NCBI RefSeq assembly: GCF_011605345.1
Contig: NZ_JAAOXM010000024.1
Span: 1 to 38,526 of the forward strand
Reading direction: 5' to 3'
Origin: Burkholderia sp. D-99
GTDB lineage: Bacteria; Pseudomonadota; Gammaproteobacteria; Burkholderiales; Burkholderiaceae
Length of the DNA: 38,526 nt
Below the pieces are notes generated by a model. That model did no database searches. It saw only the letters and a list, made by a program, of their open reading frames with translations, and was not told the DNA's origin. The position numbers and the translations under genes are program-made. Shown one piece after another: positions 31,880-38,526 of the stretch (position 1 is the stretch's first letter; the number at the start of each line of letters is the position of its first letter).

Positions 31880-32127
31880 GGCGACGGGTTCCGGACGGGT
31901 GAACGAGGCGCGGCCGGGCCCGCACGGGCGCCGGACGGCCTTTCGTGTTGCGGAGGATCGTGCGTGCGCCCAGTCGCCGGACGCAGGCGGTCGTGTCATG
32001 GACGACCGGGTGCGGGAGGGGAACGAGGCGCGCGCTTCGCGCCACGATACATCAGGTTCGAACGTTGCTGCACGGATCGCGGCGCGAAACACGCCGGAGC
32101 GGGGCGGCGGCGCGCCCCCATGCGCGG

Positions 32128-33228
32128 CTACTTCATTGCCGCGATCTCCTTCGCCCGAATCAGCCGCGCACGCAGTACGTTGCGGCTGATGCCGAGCAGC
32201 CGTGCGGCCTGGATCTGGTTACGGTGGCTGAACTCGAACGCGACGCGCATCACGGTGTCCTCGATGCGTTCGAACAGGTTGCCGTGATCCTCGTCGAACA
32301 GTTCGCGCAGCGCGCGTTCGAGCGCAGCCTGCGCGCCGGCGGCCGGGTCGGGTTCCGGTACGGGCGTACGCACGGCCGCCGCCGGCATGCCCGGCGACGC
32401 GAGGTGCAGGTCGGCTTCCTGCAGTGCGTCGTGGCGGCTCACGAGGAGCGCGTGATGGATCACGTTTTCGAGTTCGCGGATATTGCCGGGCCAGCCGTGT
32501 GCCTCGAGCCGGCGCTCGGCGCGCGGGTCGATGCTGCGCGGCCCGTAGCCGAGGCGGCTGCGGTAGTCGTCGAAGAAGTGGCGCGCGAGCGGCAGGATGT
32601 CGCCCGGGCGCTCGCGCAACGTCGGCACCGCGAGCTGCACGACGTTGAGCCGGTAGAACAGGTCGCCGCGAAACTGTCCGTTCGCGACGGCCTGCTGCAG
32701 ATCCACGTTGGTCGCGGCGACCACGCGCACGTCGATCGGCACACCCGTACGCGACCCGAGCCGCACGACCTCGCGCTCCTGCAGTACGCGCAGCAGCTTG
32801 ACCTGCATCGACAGCGGCAGGTCGCCGATCTCGTCGAGAAACAGCGTGCCGCCGTTCGCGGCTTCGAACCAGCCGGGCTTCGCGCTGAACGCGCCCGTAA
32901 ACGCGCCTTTCTCGTGACCGAACAGTTCGCTTTCGACGAGCGTTTCGGAGAAGGCGCCGCAGTTCACCGCGACGAACGGCCCGTTGTTGCGGCGACTCAG
33001 GCCGTGCACATGCCGCGCGATCAGTTCCTTGCCGGTGCCGGTCTCGCCGACGATCAGCACGTTCGCGTCGCTCGGCGCGACCAGGCGAATCCGTTCGAGG
33101 AGCGCGACCGAGCGCGGATCGACGAACACCTGCGCGCGGGCACGAATGGACGTCGCGAGCGCGGGCCGGTCGGGCAGCGTGAGGACGGGCGCGGCGTCGA
33201 GCCACGCATCGGATGGGGAGCGGTTCAC
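32128..33228 (-). CDS. sfnR: Sigma-54-dependent activator of SfnR type
   Basis: A 366-residue enhancer-binding protein without a sensor domain. The AAA+ core has GETGTGKELIA (Walker A, about residues 64-74), GAFTGA (the loop that touches sigma-54, about 107-112), GGTLFLDEIGDL (Walker B, about 124-135), and the sensor II/arginine-finger region WPGNIRELENVI. A Fis-type helix-turn-helix NQIQAARLLGISRNVLRARLIR ends the protein. SfnR proteins of Pseudomonas, which switch on dimethyl sulfone use, have this same short layout. The GTG at 33226-33228 overlaps the upstream acyl-CoA-dehydrogenase-like stop by 4 nt (GTGA), which favours it over an ATG at 33270. Lacking a sensor, it should be limited by its own expression, presumably under sulfur control. 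Confidence 0.85.
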   Translation of the reverse strand: MNRSPSDAWLDAAPVLTLPDRPALATSIRARAQVFVDPRSVALLERIRLVAPSDANVLIVGETGTGKELIARHVHGLSRRNNGPFVAVNCGAFSETLVESELFGHEKGAFTGAFSAKPGWFEAANGGTLFLDEIGDLPLSMQVKLLRVLQEREVVRLGSRTGVPIDVRVVAATNVDLQQAVANGQFRGDLFYRLNVVQLAVPTLRERPGDILPLARHFFDDYRSRLGYGPRSIDPRAERRLEAHGWPGNIRELENVIHHALLVSRHDALQEADLHLASPGMPAAAVRTPVPEPDPAAGAQAALERALRELFDEDHGNLFERIEDTVMRVAFEFSHRNQIQAARLLGISRNVLRARLIRAKEIAAMK

Positions 33229-34457
33229 GAGTAGAAGCCCGGCGTCGGCCAGGTTCGCTTCAGTGCCCATTCGCCGATCTCGCGAATCTTGTACGCGAGC
33301 GGGTCGTGGAGCGTATGGGTGCGCAGGTTGCGCCAATGCCGGTCGAGCCGCAGCGCGCCATGCGTCGCGCGCGCACCGGCGACGTCGAACATGCGCGTGC
33401 AGAGATCGAGCCCGGTGCGGGCGGCCGATACCTTTGCCGCGGCCGTGGCGAGCGCGACCTCGCCGCGCTCCGCATGCGTGAGTGCCGCATCGCGCGACCA
33501 CGCGGCGTCGAGGCGGTCGGCCGCGCGGTCGGCGAGCACGCGCGCGGCCTCGAGCCCGATCCAGAATTCGCCGTACTGGCCGAGGATGTAGGGATCGTCG
33601 CCGGTGCTCGCGACCTGCGCGCCGGGCCACGGCCGCGCCTCGTGCAGCGTGTAGTGCCGCGCATCGTTGAACGCGGCTTCGGCGATGCCGAGATACACGT
33701 TCGTCAGCACGAGCTGCGCGACGAGCGGGCGCAGGCACGCGAACGGCGTCGACAGCGGGCCGGGGTCCGTCAGCAGTTCGTGCGCTTCGACCCGCACTTT
33801 CTCGAACGTGACCGTGCCGCTGTCGGTCTGGCGCTGGCCGATGTTGTTCCAGTCGTCGGCGATCGAGATGCCGCTGCGCTGCGTCGGCACGGCCGCGATC
33901 AGGAACGCGCGTGTCCCGGCGTCGTGCGCGGACGCGATCAGCATCTGCGAATCGAGCGCCCCCGAACAAAAGCTCTTCTGGCCGCTGAACTCGTGCCAGG
34001 CGCCGCGCGAGCGGCTGACCGTGCGCTCGTCGAGCGGGTTCAGCGCATTGCCCCAGAACCACTGCTGGCGCGCGGTTCGCTCGAACCACGATTCCCACTG
34101 TGCCGGCGCGCCGAACAGCCGCACGGTCGCGAGCATCAGGTGATGGAAGCCGAACACGTGCGCGAGCGAACTGTCGGCTGCGGCGAGCATGCGGACGATG
34201 TCGAGCGTCGTGCGCCAGCTCGCGCCGAGGCCGCCGTAGGCAGCCGGGATGCTCAGCGCGAGCAGGCCGCTGTCGCGCAACTGGTCGCGCTCGGCCTTCG
34301 GCGTGCCGCCCTGCTGGTCGCGTTCGGCCGCGGTTCGTGCAAAGCCGGCCGCGAGGCGCTCGGCGGTTTGCAGCGCGTCGGGAGGGGCGGGTTCGTCGCG
34401 GGACGGCGCGACGACGCGCAGGCTTTCCGCGCGGGGCGATACGGAAATGGATGTCAT
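33225..34457 (-). CDS. Acyl-CoA dehydrogenase-like flavin oxidoreductase (SfnA/SfnB/DszC-like)
   Basis: A 410-residue acyl-CoA dehydrogenase superfamily protein of the branch that includes DszC-type monooxygenases and the SfnA/SfnB sulfur-acquisition oxidoreductases. Seen: DSGLLALSIPAAYGGLGASW in the N-terminal domain (about 66-85), GNALNPLDERT in the middle, FSGQKSFCSGA and DDWNNIGQRQTDSGTVTFEKV in the beta domain, and LDRHWRNLRTHTLHDPLAYK at the C-terminus, the same ending found in the SfnB gene at 36900. These probably use reduced FMN and oxygen rather than CoA esters. It is co-transcribed with the activator gene (4-nt overlap). The start at 34455-34457 is the first in-frame ATG with domain similarity. 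Confidence 0.85.
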   Translation of the reverse strand: MTSISVSPRAESLRVVAPSRDEPAPPDALQTAERLAAGFARTAAERDQQGGTPKAERDQLRDSGLLALSIPAAYGGLGASWRTTLDIVRMLAAADSSLAHVFGFHHLMLATVRLFGAPAQWESWFERTARQQWFWGNALNPLDERTVSRSRGAWHEFSGQKSFCSGALDSQMLIASAHDAGTRAFLIAAVPTQRSGISIADDWNNIGQRQTDSGTVTFEKVRVEAHELLTDPGPLSTPFACLRPLVAQLVLTNVYLGIAEAAFNDARHYTLHEARPWPGAQVASTGDDPYILGQYGEFWIGLEAARVLADRAADRLDAAWSRDAALTHAERGEVALATAAAKVSAARTGLDLCTRMFDVAGARATHGALRLDRHWRNLRTHTLHDPLAYKIREIGEWALKRTWPTPGFYS

Positions 34458-34510
34458 GGCGATCAATGCGTCGGGTCGCTGCACGAAACCGGTCAGGCTG
34501 CATCGCGCGT

Positions 34511-34537
34511 TGCTGACCAGGTGCTGCGTGATCAGCA
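34511..34537. promoter_or_regulatory. Inverted repeat TGCTGA-N15-TCAGCA, copy 1
   Basis: TGCTGA at 34511-34516 and TCAGCA at 34532-34537, separated by 15 bp. The spacer begins CCA as in copy 2. It lies 54-80 bp upstream of the leftward oxidoreductase start and about 470 bp upstream of the rightward promoter. Candidate binding site for the SfnR-type activator or another regulator of the leftward arm. Confidence 0.55.
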
Positions 34538-34816
34538 GAGTGTTCAACGTTTTGCGCAACGCGGGAAACATCGATTTCTGATAACCAATGCGGGATTGCT
34601 GCGCTGGACGCAGCCGCACGCGATTCGAACTCGCGGCGCAGCGCCCGGTGGCACGCAAGATGACGATGAAGCAGCCATGCCGGCGCTATCGCAAGGATGC
34701 GACGCGTCGCGCCGGCGCATGAATGCGGAAAGCGGAGGCCAATGCATGCCGACGGACGCCGCGCGCCTGCCGGAATCCGTGTCGAAGCGGAACAATGCAT
34801 GCGACGCACACGGCAC

Positions 34817-34843
34817 TGCTGACCACGCAGCAGCGCATCAGCA
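34817..34843. promoter_or_regulatory. Inverted repeat TGCTGA-N15-TCAGCA, copy 2 (candidate enhancer)
   Basis: TGCTGA at 34817-34822 and TCAGCA at 34838-34843 with a 15-bp spacer; the symmetry extends to GCACTGCTGA/TCAGCAGTGC (34813-34847). It lies about 160-185 bp upstream of the sigma-54 promoter, the usual distance for an enhancer bound by a sigma-54 activator. Confidence 0.65.
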
Positions 34844-35002
34844 GTGCTGTTTCCCCCGGTTCATCGTGCTGCGGAATATGGTTGTGATGCGGTGGCTGGC
34901 ACGCTTATCAACGTGTCGCGATCGGTTGGGGCGCCATGACAGGCCGTCGATCGCGATGCATTTCGTCATGCAGACGATCGTTTTTCATCGCGATCGTCGA
35001 AA

Positions 35003-35018
35003 TGGCACGCTCCTTGCT
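35003..35018 (+). promoter_or_regulatory. Sigma-54 (-24/-12) promoter of the sfn genes
   Basis: TGGCACG-CTCC-TTGCT matches the sigma-54 consensus TGGCACG-N4-TTGCW at every defined position, with the GG and GC doublets correctly spaced. Transcription would start near 35029, about 45 nt before the FMN reductase start codon. The SfnR-type activator encoded in the divergent arm is the obvious partner. Confidence 0.88.
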
Positions 35019-35073
35019 GATCCATGACGTGACGGGTGCGTCGGCACCCGACTCGACAATGGGAATGCAACTG

Positions 35074-35634
35074 ATGAGCAATGCAATCAACGTGGTCGCG
35101 ATATCGGGCGGCCTGCAACGGCCGTCGCGTACGCTGGCGCTGACCGACGCGATCGTCGCGGCGCTCGGCGCCGCGTTGCCGATCGATACGCGGCTGATCG
35201 AACTCGGCGAGATCGGCGGCCGGCTGGCCGGCGCGCTGACGCGCGCGCAGGTGCCGGCCGATCTCGATGCGCAGATCCGTGCAATCGAGGCGGCCGATGC
35301 GCTCGTCGTCGCGAGCCCCGTGTATCGCGCGTCGTACACGGGCCTCTTCAAGCACCTGTTCGACCTCGTGCATCACGAGGCGCTGGTCGACGTACCCGTG
35401 CTGCTCGCGGCCACCGGCGGCAGCGAGCGTCATGCGCTCGTGATCGACCATCAGCTCCGGCCGCTGTTCAGCTTCTTCCAGGCACGCACGCTGCCGATCG
35501 GCGTGTATGCGTCCGAAAGCGATTTCGACCAGTACCAGATCGCGAGCCCCGCGCTGCGCGCGCGCATTGCGCTCGCCGTCGATCGCGCGGTGCCGCAACT
35601 GCGCCCGCATGCGCTTTCCGCCGCGGCCGCGTAG
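35074..35634 (+). CDS. sfnF: NADPH-dependent FMN reductase (SfnF/MsuE-like)
   Basis: A 186-residue flavodoxin-fold FMN reductase of the MsuE/SfnF group, supplying FMNH2 to two-component monooxygenases. The N-terminal VVAISGGLQRPSRTLALTDAI (residues about 6-26) is the FMN phosphate loop (SGGxxxPSRT), and VASPVYRASYTGLFKHLFDLV (about 78-98) and LLAATGGSERHALVIDHQLRPLFSFF are highly typical of MsuE-like proteins. The start at 35074-35076 has GGGAATG upstream; two in-frame ATGs shortly before it (35059, 35065) are alternatives. It is the first gene after the sigma-54 promoter and is followed, 36 bp on, by the monooxygenase it most likely serves. Confidence 0.9.
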   Translation: MSNAINVVAISGGLQRPSRTLALTDAIVAALGAALPIDTRLIELGEIGGRLAGALTRAQVPADLDAQIRAIEAADALVVASPVYRASYTGLFKHLFDLVHHEALVDVPVLLAATGGSERHALVIDHQLRPLFSFFQARTLPIGVYASESDFDQYQIASPALRARIALAVDRAVPQLRPHALSAAAA

Positions 35635-35670
35635 GCCGCCTGCGTTTTCCCTCCCGACCAGGACACACTC

Positions 35671-36774
35671 ATGAGCCATACCGATCCTTCCGCCGACGGC
35701 GTCAAGTTCGCCTACTGGGTGCCGAACGTCAGCGGCGGCCTCGTCGTCAGCACGATCGAGCAGCGCACCGACTGGAGCCTTGAATACAACCAGCAGCTCG
35801 CGCGCACGGCCGAGGCGGCCGGCTTCGACTACGCGCTGAGCCAGATCCGCTTCACGGCCGGCTACGGCGCCGAATACCAGCACGAGTCGGTGTCGTTCAG
35901 CCAGGCGCTGCTGCATGCGACGACGAAGCTCAAGGTGCTCGCCGCGATCCTGCCCGGGCCGTGGCATCCGGCCGTGGTCGCGAAGCAGCTCGCGACGATC
36001 GACCACATCTCGAACGGGCGCATCGCGATCAACGTCGTGAGCGGCTGGTTCAAGGGCGAATTCACCGCGATCGGCGAGCCGTGGCTCGAGCACGACGAAC
36101 GCTATCGGCGCTCGAAGGAATTCATCCAGGCGCTGAAAGGCATCTGGACGCAGGACAACTTCACGTTCAAGGGCGATTTCTACCGCTTCAACGACTACAC
36201 CTTGAGCCCGAAGCCGGTGCAGAAACCGCATCCGGAGATCTTCCAGGGCGGCAGCTCGCGCGCGGCGCGCGACAACGCGGCGAGCGTGTCGGACTGGTAC
36301 TTCACGAACGGCAATACGCCGGAGAACCTGAAGGCGCAGATCGACGACATCCGCGCGAAGGCGGCGGCGAACAACCATCGCGTACGCATCGGCGTCAACG
36401 CGTTCGTGATCGCGCGCGATACGGAGGAGGAGGCGAAGGTCGTGCTCGACGACATCATCCGGCATGCGCACGTCGAGGCCGTGCATGCGTTCGGCGATGC
36501 GGTGAAGCAGGCCGGCAGCGCATCGCCGGAGGGCGAAGGCAACTGGGCGAAATCGACGTTCGAGGATCTCGTGCAGTACAACGACGGCTTCCGCACGAAC
36601 CTGATCGGTACGCCGCAGCAGATCGCCGAGCGGATCGTCGCGCTGAAGGCGATCGGCGTCGATCTCGTGCTCGCGGGGTTCCTGCATTTCATCGAGGAGG
36701 TCGAGTACTTCGGCAAGCGCGTGCTGCCGCTCGTGCGCGAACTCGAGGCGCAACGGCAGGCGGTCGCCGCGTGA
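35671..36774 (+). CDS. sfnG: FMNH2-dependent dimethyl sulfone monooxygenase (SfnG)
   Basis: A 367-residue luciferase-like (LLM-class) monooxygenase. SfnG oxidises dimethyl sulfone to methanesulfinate using FMNH2 from a partner reductase, part of the pathway from dimethyl sulfide to sulfite. Distinctive segments: KFAYWVPNVSGGLVVSTIEQRTDWSLEYN at the start, TAGYGAEYQHESVSFSQALLHAT, ILPGPWHPAVVAKQLATIDHISNGRIAINVVSGWFKGEF (about residues 94-132), and EIFQGGSSRAARDNAA (about 189-204), which together mark SfnG rather than SsuD. AGGA precedes the ATG at 35671. It lies between the FMN reductase and SfnB, exactly the known sulfone-use gene set. Confidence 0.93.
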   Translation: MSHTDPSADGVKFAYWVPNVSGGLVVSTIEQRTDWSLEYNQQLARTAEAAGFDYALSQIRFTAGYGAEYQHESVSFSQALLHATTKLKVLAAILPGPWHPAVVAKQLATIDHISNGRIAINVVSGWFKGEFTAIGEPWLEHDERYRRSKEFIQALKGIWTQDNFTFKGDFYRFNDYTLSPKPVQKPHPEIFQGGSSRAARDNAASVSDWYFTNGNTPENLKAQIDDIRAKAAANNHRVRIGVNAFVIARDTEEEAKVVLDDIIRHAHVEAVHAFGDAVKQAGSASPEGEGNWAKSTFEDLVQYNDGFRTNLIGTPQQIAERIVALKAIGVDLVLAGFLHFIEEVEYFGKRVLPLVRELEAQRQAVAA

Positions 36775-36899
36775 TGCGAGGGCCGGTGCGCGGCGGGCAC
36801 TCGCGCGTGCCGCGCGCCGGCCGATCGAAGGGGGGCACCCGCGGTTATTGCGGGTCGCCCCGGGTTGACGTTTCGGATATCGAAACAGGAGGTCGGCGG

Positions 36900-38177
36900 A
36901 TGCTTCCCGGCGCCGCCGGCCGGTTCATGAGCTTTGCCGGAATCGACATGTCTACGGAAATCATCGAAGAAAACGTGCAATCGCAAGCGGGCGCCACGCC
37001 CGTTCCCGTCATCGGCTCGGATGCCGAGGCACTCGACGTCGCGCGCCAGGTCGCGGCGCGACTGGCGGAGCACGCCGCGTTACGCGACCGCGAGCGGAAG
37101 CTGCCGTTCGACGAGATCGAACTGTTCTCGTCGAGCGGCCTGTGGGGTATCACCGTGCCGCGCGAATACGGCGGCGCGGAAGTGTCGAACGTCACGCTCG
37201 CGGAAGTGATCGCGATCGTTTCCGAGGCGGACCCGTCGCTCGGCCAGATTCCGCAGAACCACTATTGCCTGATCGAAGACATCCGCCTCGAAGGCAGCGA
37301 TGCGCAGAAGCGCTTCTTCTTCGATCTCGTGCTGAAGGGCACCCGCTACGGGAATGCGTTTTCCGAAGCCGGCGGCAAGAACGTGCTCGATATCCAGACG
37401 CGCGTGCATCGTGACGGCGACGCGTTCGTGCTGAACGGCCGCAAGTTCTATTCGACCGGCACGTTGTTTGCGCACTGGATTCCGGTACTCGCGCTCGACG
37501 AGTCGGACCAGGCCGTGCTCGCCTTCGTGCGGCAGGGCGCGCCGGGGCTGACCGTCGTGGATGACTGGAGCGGTTTCGGGCAGCGCACGACCGCGAGCGG
37601 CACGGTGCTCGTCGAGAACGTGCGCGTGAGCCCGTTCGAAATCTTCCACACGCAGCGTTCATACGACCGTCCGACCTTCGCGGGCCCGTTCGCGCAGATC
37701 ACGACCGCCGCGATCGACCTCGGGATCGCGCGCGCCGCGCTGCAGGACACGATCGCGTTCGTGCAGCAGCATGCGCGCCCGTGGATCGACAGCGGTGTCG
37801 AACGCGCGAGCGAGGATCCGCTGACGGTCGCGCAGATCGGCGACATTGCGTACCGCGTGCACGCGGCCGAGGCGCTGCTCGCGCGCGCGGGCCGCTTCGT
37901 CGACGCGGCGAAGCGCGAGCCGGGCGAGGAAACGGTCGCGCAGGCCGCGATTGCGGTAGGCGAGGCGAAGATCGCGACGACCGAAGTGTCGTTGCTTGCC
38001 GCGAGCAAGCTGTTCGAGCTCGGCGGCAGCAAGTCGACGCTGGCGAAATACAACTTCGACCGCCACTGGCGCAACGCGCGCGTGCATACGTTGCACGACC
38101 CGGTGCGCTGGAAGTATCACGCGATCGGCAACTACTACCTCAACGGCGTGAAGCCCGCGCGCCATTCCTGGAATTGA
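36900..38177 (+). CDS. sfnB: SfnB-family sulfur acquisition oxidoreductase
   Basis: A 425-residue acyl-CoA dehydrogenase-like flavoprotein of the SfnB family, found in sulfur-starvation gene sets; the precise reaction is unsettled. Domain marks: FSSSGLWGITVPREYGGAEVSNVTLAEVIAIVSEADPSLGQIPQNHY in the helical N-domain, GNAFSEAGGKNVLDIQTRV and FVLNGRKFYSTGTLFAHWIPV in the beta domain, WSGFGQRTTASGTVLVENV, and FDRHWRNARVHTLHDPVRWKYHAIGNYYLNG at the end. The ATG at 36900-36902 is chosen because AGGAGG lies 7 nt upstream; an internal ATG at 36948 (MSTEIIEENV) would give 409 residues, nearer the usual family length. It follows sfnG by 125 bp and is probably in the same transcript. Confidence 0.92.
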   Translation: MLPGAAGRFMSFAGIDMSTEIIEENVQSQAGATPVPVIGSDAEALDVARQVAARLAEHAALRDRERKLPFDEIELFSSSGLWGITVPREYGGAEVSNVTLAEVIAIVSEADPSLGQIPQNHYCLIEDIRLEGSDAQKRFFFDLVLKGTRYGNAFSEAGGKNVLDIQTRVHRDGDAFVLNGRKFYSTGTLFAHWIPVLALDESDQAVLAFVRQGAPGLTVVDDWSGFGQRTTASGTVLVENVRVSPFEIFHTQRSYDRPTFAGPFAQITTAAIDLGIARAALQDTIAFVQQHARPWIDSGVERASEDPLTVAQIGDIAYRVHAAEALLARAGRFVDAAKREPGEETVAQAAIAVGEAKIATTEVSLLAASKLFELGGSKSTLAKYNFDRHWRNARVHTLHDPVRWKYHAIGNYYLNGVKPARHSWN

Positions 38178-38211
38178 CCGGCTCGCGCCGGCGCTCCGAC
38201 CGCAACGAAAC

Positions 38212-38526
38212 ATGGGCGAGGAAATCAGGCTGAACGCTTTTGCGATCGACCGTCCGGGCGAGCCGTACGCCGGCTTGCGGCGGCACCCGGGCGACCGATT
38301 GCATTGCCATACCGATCTGCGCTACCGGTCGGCGCTCGCCACGACGCTCGAGCGCGGGCTGTTCGATGGCCGCTGCATCGCCGGCGTGCCCGGCGTGTAC
38401 GCCGCCCGCGGCACACGCTTTCACGCTGTCGCACCGGCCGCCGCTACCAACGCTACCAACGCTACCAACGCTACCAACGCCACCATACCCTTCCCAACGA
38501 AACGAGCCCGTTCCAACAGCGTCCAT
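38212..38526 (+). CDS. NtaA/DszA-type flavin monooxygenase N-terminus, probably disrupted (runs off the window)
   Basis: An open frame from the ATG at 38212 to the window end (105 codons). The first 60 residues (MGEEIRLNAFAIDRPGEPYAG, then LATTLERGLFDGRCIAGVPGVY) follow the start of nitrilotriacetate/dibenzothiophene-sulfone-type LLM monooxygenases (usual pattern: EIRLNAFDMNCVGHQSPGLW...TLERGLFDGIFLADVLGVYDVYGG). Several normally conserved positions are altered (ADV-LGVY reads AGV-PGVY), and after GVY the similarity ends abruptly, running into an Ala-Thr-Asn repeat encoded by a 9-bp tandem repeat. I read it as a truncated, decaying gene. It lies 35 bp after sfnB, where an extra sulfur monooxygenase would be expected. 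Confidence 0.5.
   Translation, partial: MGEEIRLNAFAIDRPGEPYAGLRRHPGDRLHCHTDLRYRSALATTLERGLFDGRCIAGVPGVYAARGTRFHAVAPAAATNATNATNATNATIPFPTKRARSNSVH
38443..38478 (+). repeat. 9-bp tandem repeat, (GCTACCAAC)x4
   Basis: Four perfect copies of GCTACCAAC at 38443-38451, 38452-38460, 38461-38469 and 38470-38478, followed by a degenerate GCCACCATA. Nine bp keeps the frame, encoding Ala-Thr-Asn on the plus strand. It begins about 50 bp beyond the point where the monooxygenase similarity stops. Confidence 0.9.

Larger units (their letters stand above)
34458..35073. other. Divergent control region of the sulfone cluster
   Basis: A 616-bp non-coding region between the two arms of the sulfur cluster. Open frames here lack codon bias. 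It contains two copies of the inverted repeat TGCTGA-N15-TCAGCA (34511-34537 and 34817-34843) and a near-perfect sigma-54 promoter (35003-35018) pointing right. No comparably strong -24/-12 element was found for the leftward arm; the best GG-N10-GC candidates are poor, so that arm may use a sigma-70 promoter. Confidence 0.7.

Noticed and set aside
34640..34720. A leftward sigma-54 promoter for the oxidoreductase-sfnR arm
   Set aside because: Minus-strand GG-N10-GC combinations here lack the flanking consensus (TGGCAC, TTGCA); none is convincing.
32128..34809. A single 893-codon open frame spanning the activator and oxidoreductase genes
   Set aside because: Only its C-terminal part (the sigma-54 activator) is protein-like; the rest is the Arg/Ala-rich shadow of the oxidoreductase gene, which is clearly coded in another frame.
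35961..38177. A 738-codon frame upstream of and including SfnB
   Set aside because: The first part is a shadow of sfnG; the AGGAGG site and domain similarity place the start at 36900 (or 36948).
38140..38526. A minus-strand 128-codon Gly/Val/Ser-rich frame at the right edge
   Set aside because: Its repetitive part is the complement of the 9-bp tandem repeat, and the plus strand carries recognisable monooxygenase similarity.
1..38526. CRISPR arrays, tRNA or rRNA genes
   Set aside because: No regularly spaced palindromic repeats with unique spacers and no cloverleaf or rRNA-like sequence were recognised; the iteron array has variable spacing and belongs to the origin.

Overview
The window looks like part of a secondary replicon of a Burkholderia species, most likely the third chromosome/pC3 megaplasmid of a Burkholderia cepacia complex strain. 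This rests on the high GC content with strong GC3 bias, Burkholderia-type families (DUF4148, NodT/HlyD/FUSC efflux, SfnB-type oxidoreductases), an iteron-type Rep_3 initiator beside parAB, and five copies of a TTGTCACGTGACAA palindrome that matches, from memory, the parS site described for B. cenocepacia chromosome 3. Species cannot be assigned from sequence alone.

Layout. 1-505: the end of an ISL3-family insertion sequence and a truncated unknown reading frame. 530-5846: an orphan sulfonate-type binding protein, two LysR regulators, a PurA (adenylosuccinate synthase) gene divergent from the second regulator, and a small secreted DUF4148-type protein. 5847-7205: about 1.4 kb with no convincing gene. 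7205-8441: the replication origin, with an AT-rich segment, a G-rich/G-quadruplex block and an array of 16-bp iterons, consensus GGTASCCGTTTATGGG. 8442-11573: repA, then convergent parAB. 11574-13388: a gene-poor centromere carrying five parS sites.

13389-22426: accessory genes. These are an AraC regulator, a metallo-beta-lactamase-fold hydrolase divergent from its probable TetR repressor, a flavodoxin-like protein, a DUF2889 protein, a ProQ/FinO RNA chaperone, an EamA transporter with a His-rich tail, a decayed bleomycin-resistance-type gene, and a NifQ/molybdopterin-binding pair. 22616-27952: a compact MarR-FUSC-DUF1656-HlyD-NodT efflux operon. 28247-31879: a MaoC-type dehydratase, a DUF1330 protein, a membrane protein and a fused DhaK-DhaL dihydroxyacetone kinase.

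32128-38177: a two-armed sulfur-scavenging cluster. A sigma-54 activator of SfnR type and an acyl-CoA-dehydrogenase-like oxidoreductase run leftward; an FMN reductase, dimethyl sulfone monooxygenase (SfnG) and SfnB run rightward from a near-perfect -24/-12 promoter. Two copies of the same inverted repeat (TGCTGA-N15-TCAGCA) lie in the divergent control region and are good candidates for the activator's binding sites. With the sulfonate-binding protein at the left end, the window has a theme of organosulfur use under sulfur limitation. The right edge holds the N-terminus of an NtaA/DszA-type flavin monooxygenase whose similarity stops at about 60 residues and runs into a 9-bp tandem repeat.

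Most unusual signals: iterons arranged as doublets exactly 26 bp apart; isolated iteron copies about 1 kb and 12.5 kb from the array; and the duplicated inverted repeat in the sulfone control region.
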